Assembly: GCA_025769875.1 (NCBI GenBank)
Contig: JAGFNK010000510.1
Coordinates: forward strand, 1 to 37,551
DNA: 37,551 bases
Direction of reading: 5' to 3'
From: Russula earlei
Lineage: Eukaryota; Basidiomycota; Agaricomycetes; Russulales; Russulaceae
The position numbers and the translations under genes were made by a program. The notes beneath the pieces are model-generated. The model saw nothing but the letters and a program-made list of their open reading frames with translations. It was not told the origin of the DNA and ran no database searches. Within the stretch, counting starts at the first letter, position 1, and each line of letters opens with the position of its first letter. Shown here in pieces: positions 19,428-29,060 of the stretch.

Positions 19428-20760
19428 CCTCAGCCATGAAATCACCTATCGCCACTGTCCCCGTCTTTGCCCAACCAGCTCCCGCGCCCTCAGTGTCGCC
19501 TGCTATGGCCACTGTCTCAGCTCCATGCACAACCACCATCTCAACCTCACCCACCGATGTTTTAGCGCCGCCTGCCACTTCAGCCCTCGCAGCCTCGTCT
19601 GCCACCCCCGCCTTCGTCTCATCCGCTCCCACGCCCTCAGTCGTCTTATCACCCTCAGTCTCGTCCGTCGCCTCATCCGTCGCCACAGTAGCCTCAGTCA
19701 TGCCAGCCGCTGACTTCGCATCAGTCTCCGTCTTAGCCTCACCCGTACTCGTCAGTTCCGCCCAGTCCGTCATAGCACCAGCATCACCAGCCGCCGCCAT
19801 CTCCACATCAGACATGTTTCCCTCTCCCTCATCCCATCGCACAGACCTTGTCCAGAGGAGCACACCGCCATCTGCCAGAGTCACAGTCATGCTCCTCATC
19901 TTCTCCCTCTCCCTCCTCGGTCCGCCTCTCTTACCTGCCCTCAGCCTCAGCCTTCTCAGTCTCAGCTGCCGCCACCGCGCCCCTAGTTTTGCCAGCCGTC
20001 TCTGTCGCCCCAGCTTCAGATCAGTCAACCACCGCCACCGCACTCTTAGCCTTGCCAGCCGCCTTAGTCTCGTCAGCCGCCGCTGTAGCCTCAGCCTCAG
20101 CCACCGACGTCTTAGCGCTACATGCCGCCGCCTCCACCACCGTCACACAAGCCACTGCCGCCATGCCCTTGTCAGCCACAGCTGCCGTCGCCCCTGCATC
20201 GCCCTCAGTCGTTGCCTCCACCCTGTCTGCCTCCACTGTCGCACCAGCTCAGTCCGCTGCCACCTCAGTCTCAGCCTCAGTCTTCTCAGTCTCAGCCGCC
20301 GCTTTAGTAGTTTCGCGCGACACCAGCACCGCCGCACCATCGCAACCCCTCGCCACCAGCACCACCCCAGAAGACCAAGAAGGCCTTGGCCACAAACTTA
20401 GCCACAACACACCACAACAGGAGCAGAAGCCGCCACCACGCCACCGCCGCCACCGCTGCCACAGGAGAAGCAGTCGCCGATGCCAACAGCACACTGCACG
20501 CCGCCTCCCACATCGCCTCCCCATCCATTCACGTGCTCTCACCCACGTGTGCTGCCGACACCTGCAGTGGAGACGACCCCGCCACCACTGCAAGACGACA
20601 GATCCCACCCCCGTGCAAGCCGCCCCAGGCATCCTCTTTCTTGAGTCCTCACCACCTACGTCTCTATCTACGAACTCACGCTCACCACCTACGCCTTCGC
20701 TCCTCGTCCACGCCTGCTGCCACCACCTGCAATGGAGACGACTCCTGTATATAAAAACAC
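19428..20760 (+). pseudogene. Frameshifted Ala/Ser/Pro/Thr-rich tail
   Basis: The low-complexity A/S/T/V/P reading moves between frames: VAPPATSALAASS-type sequence near 19560-19830, VLPAVSVAPASDQSTTATAL near 19990, and KKALATNLATTHHNRSRSRH near 20370-20420. The tail ends near 20752. The shifts are best explained by indels in one long, disordered coding tail. The GC-rich CC(A/G) repeats also make long spurious ORFs in every frame on both strands. Confidence 0.4.
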
Positions 20761-20815
20761 CCTAGCTACTCTGTAGTAGAAAGAGTTCAGAATAGGACCC
20801 CTCTTTGCAACCCAC
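20748..20815 (+). promoter_or_regulatory. TATA-like box and leader before the right X1 arm
   Basis: TGTATATAAAAACACCC followed by TAGCTACTCTGTAGTAGAAA. The related tract at 12067-12130 shows this is a conserved block. It could be a core promoter and start site of an LTR-like or leader sequence. No transcript evidence. Confidence 0.4.
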
Positions 20816-20838
20816 TCCTCTCTGTCTGTGAAAAACAA

Positions 20839-21252
20839 GAAGGATGGTCAGAATTGAGAGGCGAGAGGGGTGATGAGTGGCTGGCCGCGACTCCAATTGC
20901 ACTGGAAACAATGTTGCACACCACAACACTTGAGTCAAAAACACTATGGGGCTGCCTCAAGACAGCCCATGGGTACAACATGAGAGGAAAATAATAGATA
21001 TAGACCATGATTTTGAGTTGTAATTCATCTAATACACATGTGGAGGTGGCTTGAGTCCAGCTCCACCAATTCTTGCTCAAATCTCATAAAAACAATGGGG
21101 CTGCCTAACCCTCATTCAGGCGATTCAGGGACAATAAATTTCATATGCATTGAAGCTGTTTTGAGGGAGATATTCATCCTGCATGTTTGAGGGGGTTTCT
21201 GCGCCAATTTGGGTGGAATTCAAGCTCCGCCAAGTGCGCTGAAAACGGCAAA
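20839..21252 (-). repeat. X-family terminal arm, copy 2 (inverted)
   Basis: Inverted match of 18239-18650, ending GCTGAAAACGGCAA, followed by ATAAG. With copy 1 it forms the inverted ends of X1. Confidence 0.85.
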
Positions 21253-21481
21253 TAAGCAAGTACATCTCACCTTAAACATCTCTCATGTATCCTCAACTGT
21301 GTCTTCACCCAGCTTCATCACATGTCATCATATGCCCTGTCAATCAGGCAGATTGAGCTTGGTTTGGGAATGGTGTGCATACTGAAGCATGTTAATAAAC
21401 TCTGGCTTCTCTACTTCATCAAACAACTGATCACATGCAACAATCCACTCAGTAAGAAGATGGTCAAATTTCAAAGAATTA
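21253..21481 (-). pseudogene. hAT transposase, N-terminal-side piece
   Basis: Read leftward from 21478: NSLKFDHLLTEWIVACDQLF, then EVEKPEFINMLQYAHHSQTK and LNLPD-stop-QGI-stop-stop-HVMKLGEDTVEDT. All the stops are TGA where hAT relatives carry Arg (consensus of the type PGRxxIKRRVMK). Then a stop and EMFK, followed by GTGAGA, a probable intron donor. X1 lies in that intron. On the right it is cut by X2. Confidence 0.75.
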
Positions 21482-21800
21482 TTGCCATTTTCAGCGCACT
21501 TGGCGGAGCTTGAATTCCACCCAAATTGGTGCAAAAAGCCCCCTCAAACATGCAGGATGAATATCTCCCTCAAAACACCTTCAATTCATATAACACCTAT
21601 TGTCCCTGAATCGCCTGGATGAGGGCTAGGCAGCCCCATTGTTTTCATGAGATCTGAGCGAGAATTGGTGGTGCTGGACTCAAGCCACCTCCACATGTGT
21701 ATTAGATGAATTAAAACTCAAAATTGTGGTCAATATCTATTATTTTGCCCTCATGTTGTACCCATGGGCTGTCTTGAGGCAGCCCCATAGTGTTTTTGAC
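21482..21800 (+). repeat. X-family terminal arm, copy 3 (X2)
   Basis: TTGCCATTTTCAGCG to CATAGTGTTTTTGAC, preceded by TTA. It continues directly into the module at 21803, without the extra 160 bp seen after copy 4. The opposite arm of this unit is not found in the window. Confidence 0.85.
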
Positions 21801-21802
21801 TG

Positions 21803-22626
21803 GGAGGAGCACCTAGTGGGAACATGAGAATGTGTTTGTTCATTCAACTGCACTCAGGTTCACACAGATGATAAGAGGACAACAGGGCAACTTTATTCAA
21901 GATGGTAGTATATACAGGTGGTAACTAAGGTTGAGGGACAGGAAAAGCTAAAAATACAGGCATATGAAAGGAAATCTAGACGTAAGAAGGGGACTGAAGC
22001 TGGACAACGCAAGGTATCGAGTCATGGTCTCCAGCGGCTGTAGTAGTGGCGTGTGGCGATTTGTGAAGGATGGCTGAGGCCAGGTGTGGTGACGAGGGGT
22101 GTGGTTGAGTTGCAACACAAGGGGGAGACAATGCAAAGGAGAGGCTGGAGGGGGGATAGGGAGAGTGCTGGTGGGTGGTTGCTTGGGCACTGATGGCACT
22201 GCTGAATGCGATTGTGGGTGGGACGATTGGAGAGATTGGATGACAGATGCAAGGTAGAGGAGTGAGGGGGCATGGATGTAGAAAGGGAGAGGGAAGATGG
22301 CAGCAGGCTGGGAAATGGATGCATAGGTGGCATGCAGATCCCTGACCAACAAAATGAGAGACTAGTAAAAGGGGAGAAAAAGCATACTGAAATGTACAGT
22401 AGCAACACCATCCAATGGCAATGAAGATGGTGGTGTGGTATGAGGCTCTTTGGTGGTGCATTGGGACTTGTCAGTGCATGGTGAAGGCAGGGGCATTGAG
22501 GGCACGGGCATGCAGTGGTTGATGGGGGCAAGGTGGCATGCTGGTGGCAATGATGATGATGTGAGGATGAAGAGGAGATGGCACAAAAGGAATATGCACA
22601 TATGTACTCTTGTAAGTGATTCGCAG
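21803..22626. repeat. Duplicated 0.83-kb module, copy A
   Basis: About 90 percent alike by eye to 25473-26306, from GAGGAGCACCTAG to CTCTTGTAAG. The minus strand gives His/Pro/Ser-rich ORFs in both copies, but frames and stops are not conserved well enough to call a gene. The shared right edge is a plus-strand GTAAG, a possible splice donor. Confidence 0.75.
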
Positions 22627-22904
22627 CAAATGAATGCGAATGCAAACACTGAGCAAGTTGGTGGCACATATGCATATGCTTGTTTTTTTTTGAGTTGCTT
22701 CCTTGCTGCCACACATCACTTGGACACTGTATGTCGCTTCTCACACCCACCTCACCTTCACCTAGCCCATTCTCTTGCTCTTGAGGTTGAACATGCCATA
22801 TACAAACATTGTCAAGTCCATCATTCAGCACGTTTCGCTCACGGTCACTTTATGGGTGAGTTTTCTGTCTTTCAGTCACAATTCAAGACTGATTCACTTA
22901 CCAG

Positions 22905-23084
22905 TGGGTCCATGGCACAATCTCAGTGCAGGATGAGCACCATGATGCCACGACTGGGCAAGCTCAATACCTCAAGTTCAAGCTTTTGTTTGGGCAGCAC
23001 ACCAACCATTTGGGTGGGAAGGTGGATGAGGGTCGTCAACTGCAAGGCAGTCTTTCTGAGGAACCTGGGGAGAATGTGAACTGA
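22905..23084 (+). pseudogene. Unidentified exon-like ORF
   Basis: After an acceptor-like TTACCAG a 59-codon frame reads WVHGTISVQDEHHDATTGQA, then YLKFKLLFGQHTNHLGGKVD and ends SLSEEPGENVN. Amino acid use looks coding. An upstream GTGAGT at 22856 could be the matching donor. Family not recognised. Confidence 0.3.
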
Positions 23085-23266
23085 CACAACACATGTTGTG
23101 AAATGCAACAACAGATAGAGGGACCTCAGAGGATGTGCTTAGTCATTGCCACCATCTTGGGTCCAACTTGTGGGTTCAACATTATGTGACCCAACCTAGG
23201 GACCTCAGAGGAGGGGGTTGACATGCACTTACATGATTCCCTATATCCTGGTACAATTAAGAAAAT

Positions 23267-23338
23267 GGCCAGACTGGGGATTGAACCCAGGACCTCCTGG
23301 ATATATACCAGGTGCTCTAACCACTGAGCTACCTAGCC
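23267..23338 (-). tRNA. tRNA-Ile(UAU)-like gene, possibly a pseudogene
   Basis: The 72-nt minus-strand sequence folds as a cloverleaf: acceptor GGCTAGG/TCTGGCC (two G-U pairs), D arm GCTC/GAGC with GG in the loop, anticodon stem CCTGG/CCAGG, T arm CTGGG/CCCAG with loop TTCAATC. A and B boxes are good. A TTTT terminator follows two nt after the 3' end (23262-23265). The anticodon loop is TATATAT, giving UAU, but position 33 is A instead of the nearly universal U, so charging or decoding is doubtful. No intron, although fungal tRNA-Ile(UAU) often has one. Confidence 0.65.
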
Positions 23339-23339
23339 T

Positions 23340-24119
23340 TGGAGTGGATTAATCTATATGACAGATTGTATATCCAACAATGCGTATAATATAACCAGTC
23401 AAACAAAAAAAGAGTTAGGTCATTGCTAGAAAAATGCTTCCCTTGTGTGATATATTACCCTGTCAAAAGACTGCACCTCAGGCTCTCTGTTGGTCTGTCG
23501 GAGGGCACATGACAACTGAACAATGGAGTTTGCAGTTCAGCTGGCTTATTCCTGTCAGCACACAAATGAGGGAAATGTCCCATCTGACAACAAAAAAGGG
23601 CATTAGATGGCAAGGGGGCACGCTCGGGTGTCCGTGCGTGCAGACGCACTGAGGCCACAGGACCTAGGGCTGCCCCAACAGCCTTGTGCAATTGACTTGG
23701 CATGGGGTGAAGATGCAGAAAAAAAGAAAAGAGCAAGATGCACAGGGCACAAACTGATGGTACCAGCTACCCTGTGACATGCTAAAGACTTCTGTCGCAG
23801 GCTACAGGGATGTTGAGGGCAATACATCAGCTACATCCCAGGCACATGTACAACAGGGATGGCCAGCAGTGAGGAGAGGGAGGAAAAGAAGAGATCCACT
23901 TACTCTTAAAGGGGAGGATGGAAAAAGAGTGGCCTTGCTTTCAGCATGGAGAGGCTTCCAGATAGGACCTGGTACCTTCATAATCACAACTGCTCACAGA
24001 GGTATTCACTAGGGATCTGCTTGCTCTTGAAAGGGGAGATGGCAAAAGAGTTGACTGCCTTGACAATAGTGTCCATATATCCAAGTCTAGTATAGAAAAG
24101 TGTGAGTATATTCTTAAAA
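23340..24119. other. Stretch without a recognised gene
   Basis: Short frames only. The GGGACCTCAGAGGA motif occurs twice just upstream, near 23120 and 23200. Purine-rich tracts lie near 23710 and 23880. No repeat shared with other parts of the window found by eye. Confidence 0.35.
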
Positions 24120-24620
24120 TTGAGCCTTCTTGTTTTTCTCCAAAGCTGATGCATTATCCTCTGCAAAGCGCAAAATCCATGAGGCTGTCCTGAATTCCAT
24201 GCCACTAACATCTGCCAGCTCACTGCAAGTGAGTGGTACAACATCTTCAATCATATAAAGTTTGTGGGTTTCTACAAGGATGTCAGCCTACTGTGAGAAA
24301 TCTTCACCATATTTATTTCAGAAAGGGTGCTCCTCAATAGAATGAAGCCACTCCCTCTGGTCAGGGTAGGTGATGCTCCTATCGGATGTGGTGCACTTTA
24401 TCTGGGGCAGCAAAGACCCAGGGTAAGGAGTGGAGGGAGCGATGTTTTCAGAGCGACATAAGCAATGGGAGTTCGAACCATTAACATTGTTGGCAAAGGC
24501 ACCCCCCAGCATCATCATCATCATTTGTGCCCATTGGGGTGGATCAGAGGACAATCCAGCCACTGTGTGGCTAGGGTTTAGCATGGAGCCCAACGTATCA
24601 GAAGGGGGTGGTTGTGATGT
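24120..24620 (-). pseudogene. Decayed ORF with a possible SAM-like domain
   Basis: Read leftward: LNPSHTVAGLSSDPPQWAQM, a Met run, then SDRSITYPDQREWLHSIEEH. After stops it continues LVETHKLYMIEDVVPLTCSE, LADVSGMEFRTASWILRFAE and DNASALEKNKKAQF. The pattern (W-L-x-S-[IL]-x-x-x-P, then ...I-x-D-[LV]..LT..EL....M..GTA..IL.[FY]A..D) resembles SAM-like domains found at the end of long basidiomycete hypothetical proteins. Weak identification; three stops. Confidence 0.35.
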
Positions 24621-24881
24621 TTCCCAGTTCCTTACTTACACCTGTCAAAAGCATTTGTCTGTGAGATTCAGTTTGTCTGGGGGAGCATCAACTGTTGCAA
24701 GGCAACATGCCTGCAAAGGTGGTTTTAAGCTTGAAGATCCAAAAGAAAACAATGGCACATACCAACACGGAGGCCCAAATGCTCAGATCATCCATCATGT
24801 ACTGGTAGTGTACACCATTCATTTGCACATAGCATGGTGTATTGTGCTTTTCACACTGGTATTTATCAGTCAAGAGCTTTA

Positions 24882-24991
24882 GGCCCCTTTTACCAACCGA
24901 GAATTCTTGAATCTTGAACTTGAACTTGGGTTTCAGGATTTTCTGGGAGTGACAGGAGTGATGTAAGTGATATGATGTATATAATAAATTA
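24882..24991. repeat. GGCCCC-ended element, left arm (copy 3)
   Basis: GGCCCCTTTTACCAACCGAG to ATATAATAAATTA, matching the left arm at 33072. Preceded by TTA (24879-24881). It is cut at its TTA by the X-family copy 4, and the remainder of the element does not follow in the window. Confidence 0.85.
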
Positions 24992-25345
24992 TTGCTGTTT
25001 TCAGCACACTTGGCGGAGTTTGAATTCCACCCAAATCGGTGCAGAAAACCCTCTCAAACGTGCGGGGCAAATATCTCCCTCAAAACAGCTTCAATTTACA
25101 TGAAACTTATTGTCCCTAAATTGCCTGAATGAGGGCTAGGCAGCCCCATTGTTTTCATGAGATTTGAGTGAGAATTGGTGGAGCTGGACTCAAGCCACCT
25201 CCACATGTGTATTAGATGAATTACAACTCAAAATCACAGTCTATATCTATTATTTTTCCCTCATGTTGTACCCATGGGCTGTCTTGAGGCAGCCCCATAG
25301 TGTTTTTGACTCAAGCATTGCGGTGTGCAACGTCGTTTCCCTCAT
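24992..25345 (+). repeat. X-family terminal arm, copy 4 (X3)
   Basis: TTGCTGTTTTCAGCACACTT to GTGTTTTTGACTCAAGCATT, plus about 30 bp of the inner extension shared with copies 1 and 2 (TGCGGTGTGCAACGTCGTTT). About 125 bp of unique sequence follows, then module B. Confidence 0.85.
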
Positions 25346-25472
25346 ATCGTGTGACAGTAGCACAGTCATGTGCCAGGAAGGAGCCCCCCCAGGAAGTGCA
25401 CACCTGAGCCCATGGGGCGGTGAAGTGTGTCCAAGAATGCAGAATGACTTCATAAGACTGAAGCTCCAAAGA

Positions 25473-26306
25473 GGAGGAGCACCTAGCGGGAACATGAGAA
25501 CGTGTTTGTTCATTCAACTGCACTCAGGTTCACACAGATGATAAGGGAACAACAGGGCAACTTTATTCAACATGGTAGCAGATACAGGTGGGAACTAAGG
25601 CTAAGGGACAGGAAAAGCACAAAAGACAGGCATATGAAAGGAAATCCAGATGTGAGAAGGGGACCAAAGCTGGACAACGCGAGGTATCGAGTCATGGTCT
25701 CCAGTGGCTGTGGTAGTGGCATGTGGCAATTTGTGAAGGATGGCTGAGGCCAGGTGTGGTGACGAGGGGTGTGGTCGAGTCATGATGCGAGGAGGGGGGA
25801 GACGATGCAAAGGAGAGGCTGGAGGGGGGATAGGGAGAGTGCTGGTGGGTGGTCACTTGGGCACTGATGGCGCTGCCAAACGCAATTGTGGGTGGGACGA
25901 TTGGAGAACTTGGATGGCAGATGTGAGGTAGAGGAGCGAGGGGGCATGGAAGTAGAAAGGGAGAGGGAAGACGGAAGCAGGCTAGGAAATGGATGCATAG
26001 GCAGCATGCAGATCTCTGACTAACAAAGTGAGAGTCTAGTAAAAAAGGGGAGAAAAGCATACCGAAATGTACAGTAGCAACAACCCTCCGATGGCAATGA
26101 AGATGGTGGCGTGGTATGGGGCTCTTCGGCTGTACGTTGGGACTCATTGGTGCATGGTGAAGGCGGGGGCATTGAGGGCGAGGGCATGCAGCAGTTGATG
26201 GGGGTGAGGGTGGCGTGCTGGCGGCAACAATGATGATGATGTGAGGATGAAGAGGAGATGGCATGAAAGGAATACGCACATATGTACTCTTGTAAGCAAT
26301 TCACGG
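25473..26306. repeat. Duplicated 0.83-kb module, copy B
   Basis: Counterpart of 21803-22626, also lying behind an X arm. The pairing of arm and module in both places means they are parts of one larger X-family unit. Confidence 0.75.
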
Positions 26307-26363
26307 CCAGCCATATAGCTGTGTGGGTGAGTCAACATTGAGGCCGTGTGCCTTTGCGACAAT

Positions 26364-26600
26364 TTTGCATGTCTTGTGGTCCGTGCGTTTGTGCTGTATT
26401 GAGTTCCCAGGCTTCTGCATTTACATAGGCATAGGACTCTTCCTCCCCATCCTCATCAATAGCAGGAAGGGATGTCTTGGAAGCCTGAGCTTGTGGTTGT
26501 GATCGCTTCAGTCAAGTGGGAGTGCCTGAGCTGTCACTTTCATTTCCACCAGTTTTTTTTTTGGGCAGCCTTCCTTTGGCCAGTAGTACGTGTCAGTGCA
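26364..26600 (-). pseudogene. Unidentified polar coding remnant
   Basis: The minus strand reads GRLPKKKTGGNESDSSGTPT, a TGA, then KRSQPQAQASKTSLPAIDED and GEEESYAYVNAEAWELNTAQ. The basic-then-acidic, Ser-rich character is typical of transposase N-termini, but the family is not recognised. Confidence 0.3.
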
Positions 26601-26828
26601 GGCCGGCGTTTTGAAGCACGTTGCTTCAAGCCCATAAGGGTTTAGAATGGAGGGGTAGAGCAAGGTATGGTGAGCAGCTCTGGGAAGGGAAGAATGCCCT
26701 GTTGTTGTCCTGGAGTAGGAGTGGACAGGTGGACGGTTGATGAATAAGCCACACAACTCTTTACGCACTCGCTTTACACTTTCTTTACATCACGCTTTTC
26801 ATCGCACACTCAACTAAACATATGCCAC

Positions 26829-27224
26829 ATGGCCGGGGTGTTGTCTGATGATGCATGCTGGATTATCTTACACATGTCTTCAAGATTGACCCTTGACAAT
26901 ATCACCCATCACACTGGAGTTCCTTGTCGTACTATAGAGCGCATTGTGGCCAATTTCAGATCTCGTGGAACAGCCAATTGCCCAAACAGTCTACTCCAAC
27001 CAGCAAATAGAATCCTTACAATGCAGGAAGTACAAGTGAGTTCCCCACATTCTCTAGTTCGTTCTGTGGCACATATTGGCTAGTTTCTTCAAGGCACCAT
27101 CATCCATACTCCAGATGCCTATCTTGACGAGCTGAGAGATATTTTAAGAGAAAGGACTGGTGTTGAGGTGTCATTGACGACTATATGGTGTACCCTGAGA
27201 AGGAGTGGCTTCACAATGAAGAAG
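26829..27224 (+). pseudogene. Tc1/mariner transposase, 5' exons
   Basis: Exon 1 (26829-27035) starts MAGVLSDDACWIILHM and carries a helix-turn-helix (LTLDNITHHTGVPCRTIERI). Exon 2 (27084-27224) gives FLQGTIIHTPDAYLDELREI, then ERTGVEVSLTTIWCTLRRSG and FTMKK, the second HTH of fungal mariners. Intron 1 is 27036-27083 (GTGAGT...CTAG). The donor GTAAGT at 27225 opens intron 2, in which the gypsy element A is inserted. The DDE catalytic exons must lie beyond element A, outside the window. No stop codons in the visible exons. Confidence 0.82.
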
Positions 27225-27261
27225 GTAAGTCATTTCACCTTGAGTTCACACTCAAGTGCAC

Positions 27262-27752
27262 TGTCACCAACTGGGGGCTGTGTCGCTGACAAATCGTTTC
27301 ACGCACAAGACGTGCACACTGAGTCAAGCGAGATGACAAGTTTTTGTGGAATTCAGGGATCTCGGTGACAACACAGCAAGGGCTAGTGTGTACTGCGGAG
27401 TGGAAAGACAACGAGTAAGTCTTCGCATTCAAAGACTTAAAGAGATGAGAGAGGTTCTAAGACGATTGCTTGATTCCCTGCAAGCCTACAGTCCCGAAGC
27501 TGAATCCAGTGATATTTCACAAGAGAACAAGCTTAGGGCTTGTTCTCTTCTACAGACAGGTTTATATAGACAGTATGTCCTATATCAAATAGTAGACATG
27601 AAGTAACAGCGAGGCGATCGAGACTAGAACATGCTGGAAGGTGGTGGTACATGCAAGGCTAATGAGTCATGAGAATGTGCGGGAGTTGTGAGGCTTGTCC
27701 AGGTAGGCTTGTCCGGTTGCCAGTCCGGTCCGAGGTACTGGTACTTGTGACA
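27262..27752 (-). repeat. 3' LTR of element A
   Basis: 491 bp, TGTCAC...GTGACA inverted ends. Minus-strand TATATAAA at 27568-27561, and a purine tract (AAGGGGGTGA) directly before its start in element direction. A 12-bp perfect hairpin lies at 27521-27549. Confidence 0.82.
27521..27549 (-). promoter_or_regulatory. 12-bp hairpin downstream of the LTR-A TATA box
   Basis: AAGAGAACAAGC, loop TTAGG, then GCTTGTTCTCTT. It begins about 12 nt after the TATA box in the direction of transcription, so it would sit at the 5' end of the RNA (R region). Confidence 0.55.
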
Positions 27753-27839
27753 TCACCCCCTTGTTAACATCTAAGTGATGTAAGGAATGATGGTGGAATG
27801 GCAGCGATGGGTATGGAAGTGAAGTTGGTCGCGGGGGAC

Positions 27840-29003
27840 TCAACACATTCTGTCGGTTTTGCATCGTTGGTGTGGATTTCTGCAATGATCAGCTATGTGT
27901 CCATGACGGTTGCAGAGGATACAGATGGCAATTTTGGGGCATTTGAAGGTGTCATGTCCTCCGTTGTGGCACCAAGCACATTTGTCAGAGAGTCAGGGGG
28001 AGAATTGATACCAAGGGTCCATCAACGCTTCTTTAGCATCCTTGTGTTCTTGATCGGTGAGTTGGGGCATGGTCCCAAATAGAACCCGTGGTTCAAGGCG
28101 AGCCTTGGCATTAGCCTTTGCTAGTTTGATTTCTGAGTCCCTTACTTCCCATACCATGTCGTGATATCTTTCTTGGGCAGTGAAGAGACTGTTTGCCATC
28201 TGTCGCATCTTTTTGATGGCAAACCGGTAATGACATACTTCGGCTTCCAGAGATAGGTCTTGCTCAAATCTGAGCGCCTCATTTATTGCCTTGGTATGCT
28301 TGATGCCTTCCTTGAATAAGAAGGCATCCTTTTGTGTGAGGAGGGGGCAAGGGTAAGGGTCGGCTCATGCTTGAATGGGTAGACGATGAGTGGGGCATCC
28401 AGGACCATAAGTGGCTAGCAAGGAGGGGAAGCCGTTCATGAGGTCAGGGAGGACAAAGCAAGGGGGAAGAGTATCATCTTCGTTGCCTGGGTCTGGGATG
28501 AGCAAGTCCAGTCCTAGGTCTCCTTCTTCCCATCCTTCTCCAAGTTCTTCTAGTTCTGTAGGTTGGTTAGTAGGTGTGTCGTTGGGAGGAGGGGCATAGG
28601 CAGGAGGGGGTGTAGATGCTCTTGGTTGGAGTTGGTAGTTGGCGTCAAGGATTATGGTGTGTTCAGTGCAAGGGGGGATGGGAAGTGGGTCAGGGGAAGG
28701 GGAGCGAACATGATACGACAGGCTGCGAGTTCTAAGTGGGCCAGTTGTCCTGAGGGTTGGGGACCTATTGCCAAAGGCACAGAGTATGGTGGTGAGAGAA
28801 TCGTCCTCCCACAGTTCATGTGCTTGTATGATCATAGCTGCATGTTGTGCAGCACGTTGGATGAGTAGTCTGGTGTTAATGGTTGCTGCTGTCAATGGAG
28901 ACGGTCCTCTGGACAGTGGCAGGTGGATGAGTGTGGGAGAGTAAGGCGGAGTGGGTATGAGGGTAGTGGTGGAAGTGGTAGGGGAGTTCTGTGTGGAAGA
29001 CAT
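27840..29003 (-). pseudogene. Element A post-pol ORF (ORF3) with two zinc knuckles
   Basis: One continuous frame of 388 codons (29003 to TGA 27840-27842), broken only by TGA at 28363-28365 and 27990-27992. N-terminus MSSTQNSPTTSTTTLIPTPP is Ser/Thr/Pro-rich. A helical charged middle follows (TKAINEALRFEQDLSLEAEV, then SLFTAQERYHDMVWEVRD). The C-terminus has two CCHC knuckles, CAWCHNGGHDTFKC (27980-27939) and CILCNRHGHIADHC. The second continues to a fifth Cys (27923-27861, CX2CX4HX4CX6C). It starts about 60 bp after the pol stop. It probably acts as a nucleic-acid-binding partner; inferred only. Confidence 0.75.
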
Positions 29004-29060
29004 GTTGTAGTGTTTGGGGATGGGGCGGTGAGGAATGGTTGTTCATGAATGGGGTTTCTT

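Larger units (their letters stand above)
18239..21252 (+). mobile_element. X1: 3-kb unit with 0.41-kb inverted ends and a gag-like gene
   Basis: The left arm 18239-18650 and the right arm 20839-21252 are inverted copies of each other, starting TTGCC at the outer edges. Both outer edges abut TA. Outside, both sides belong to the same hAT intron, so the unit entered as one piece. The interior holds a plus-strand gene with a Gag-like head and an Ala/Ser/Pro/Thr-rich tail, and a TATA-like tract before the right arm. No transposase seen. Other partial copies of the arm are at 21482 and 24992. Confidence 0.6.
3691..21481 (-). mobile_element. Decayed hAT transposon in three pieces
   Basis: The 3' end is at 3691 (TAGGGCTGTTCAC, a typical hAT terminus). 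The minus-strand transposase is spread over 3882-4709, 17154-18238 and 21253-21481. The pieces are separated by the L2 gypsy element (4710-17153) and the X1 unit (18239-21252), and cut on the right by X2 (from 21482). Piece order and frames agree with one original gene read right to left. The N-terminal zinc-finger part and the other terminal repeat are not seen in the window. A partial inverted copy of the end (TTGAACAGCC near 3820) lies about 130 bp inside. Confidence 0.8.

Noticed and set aside
19184..20632. Long overlapping ORFs on both strands in the X1 interior (up to 389 codons)
   Set aside because: The region is GC-rich with CCN-type low complexity, which opens all frames. Only the plus-strand Ala/Ser/Pro/Thr reading continues from the Gag-like domain; the others are shadows.
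22022..22831. Minus-strand ORF of 269 codons in module A and its counterpart in module B
   Set aside because: His/Pro/Ser-rich, no known motif, different starts and several stops and indels between the two copies. Not convincing as protein-coding.
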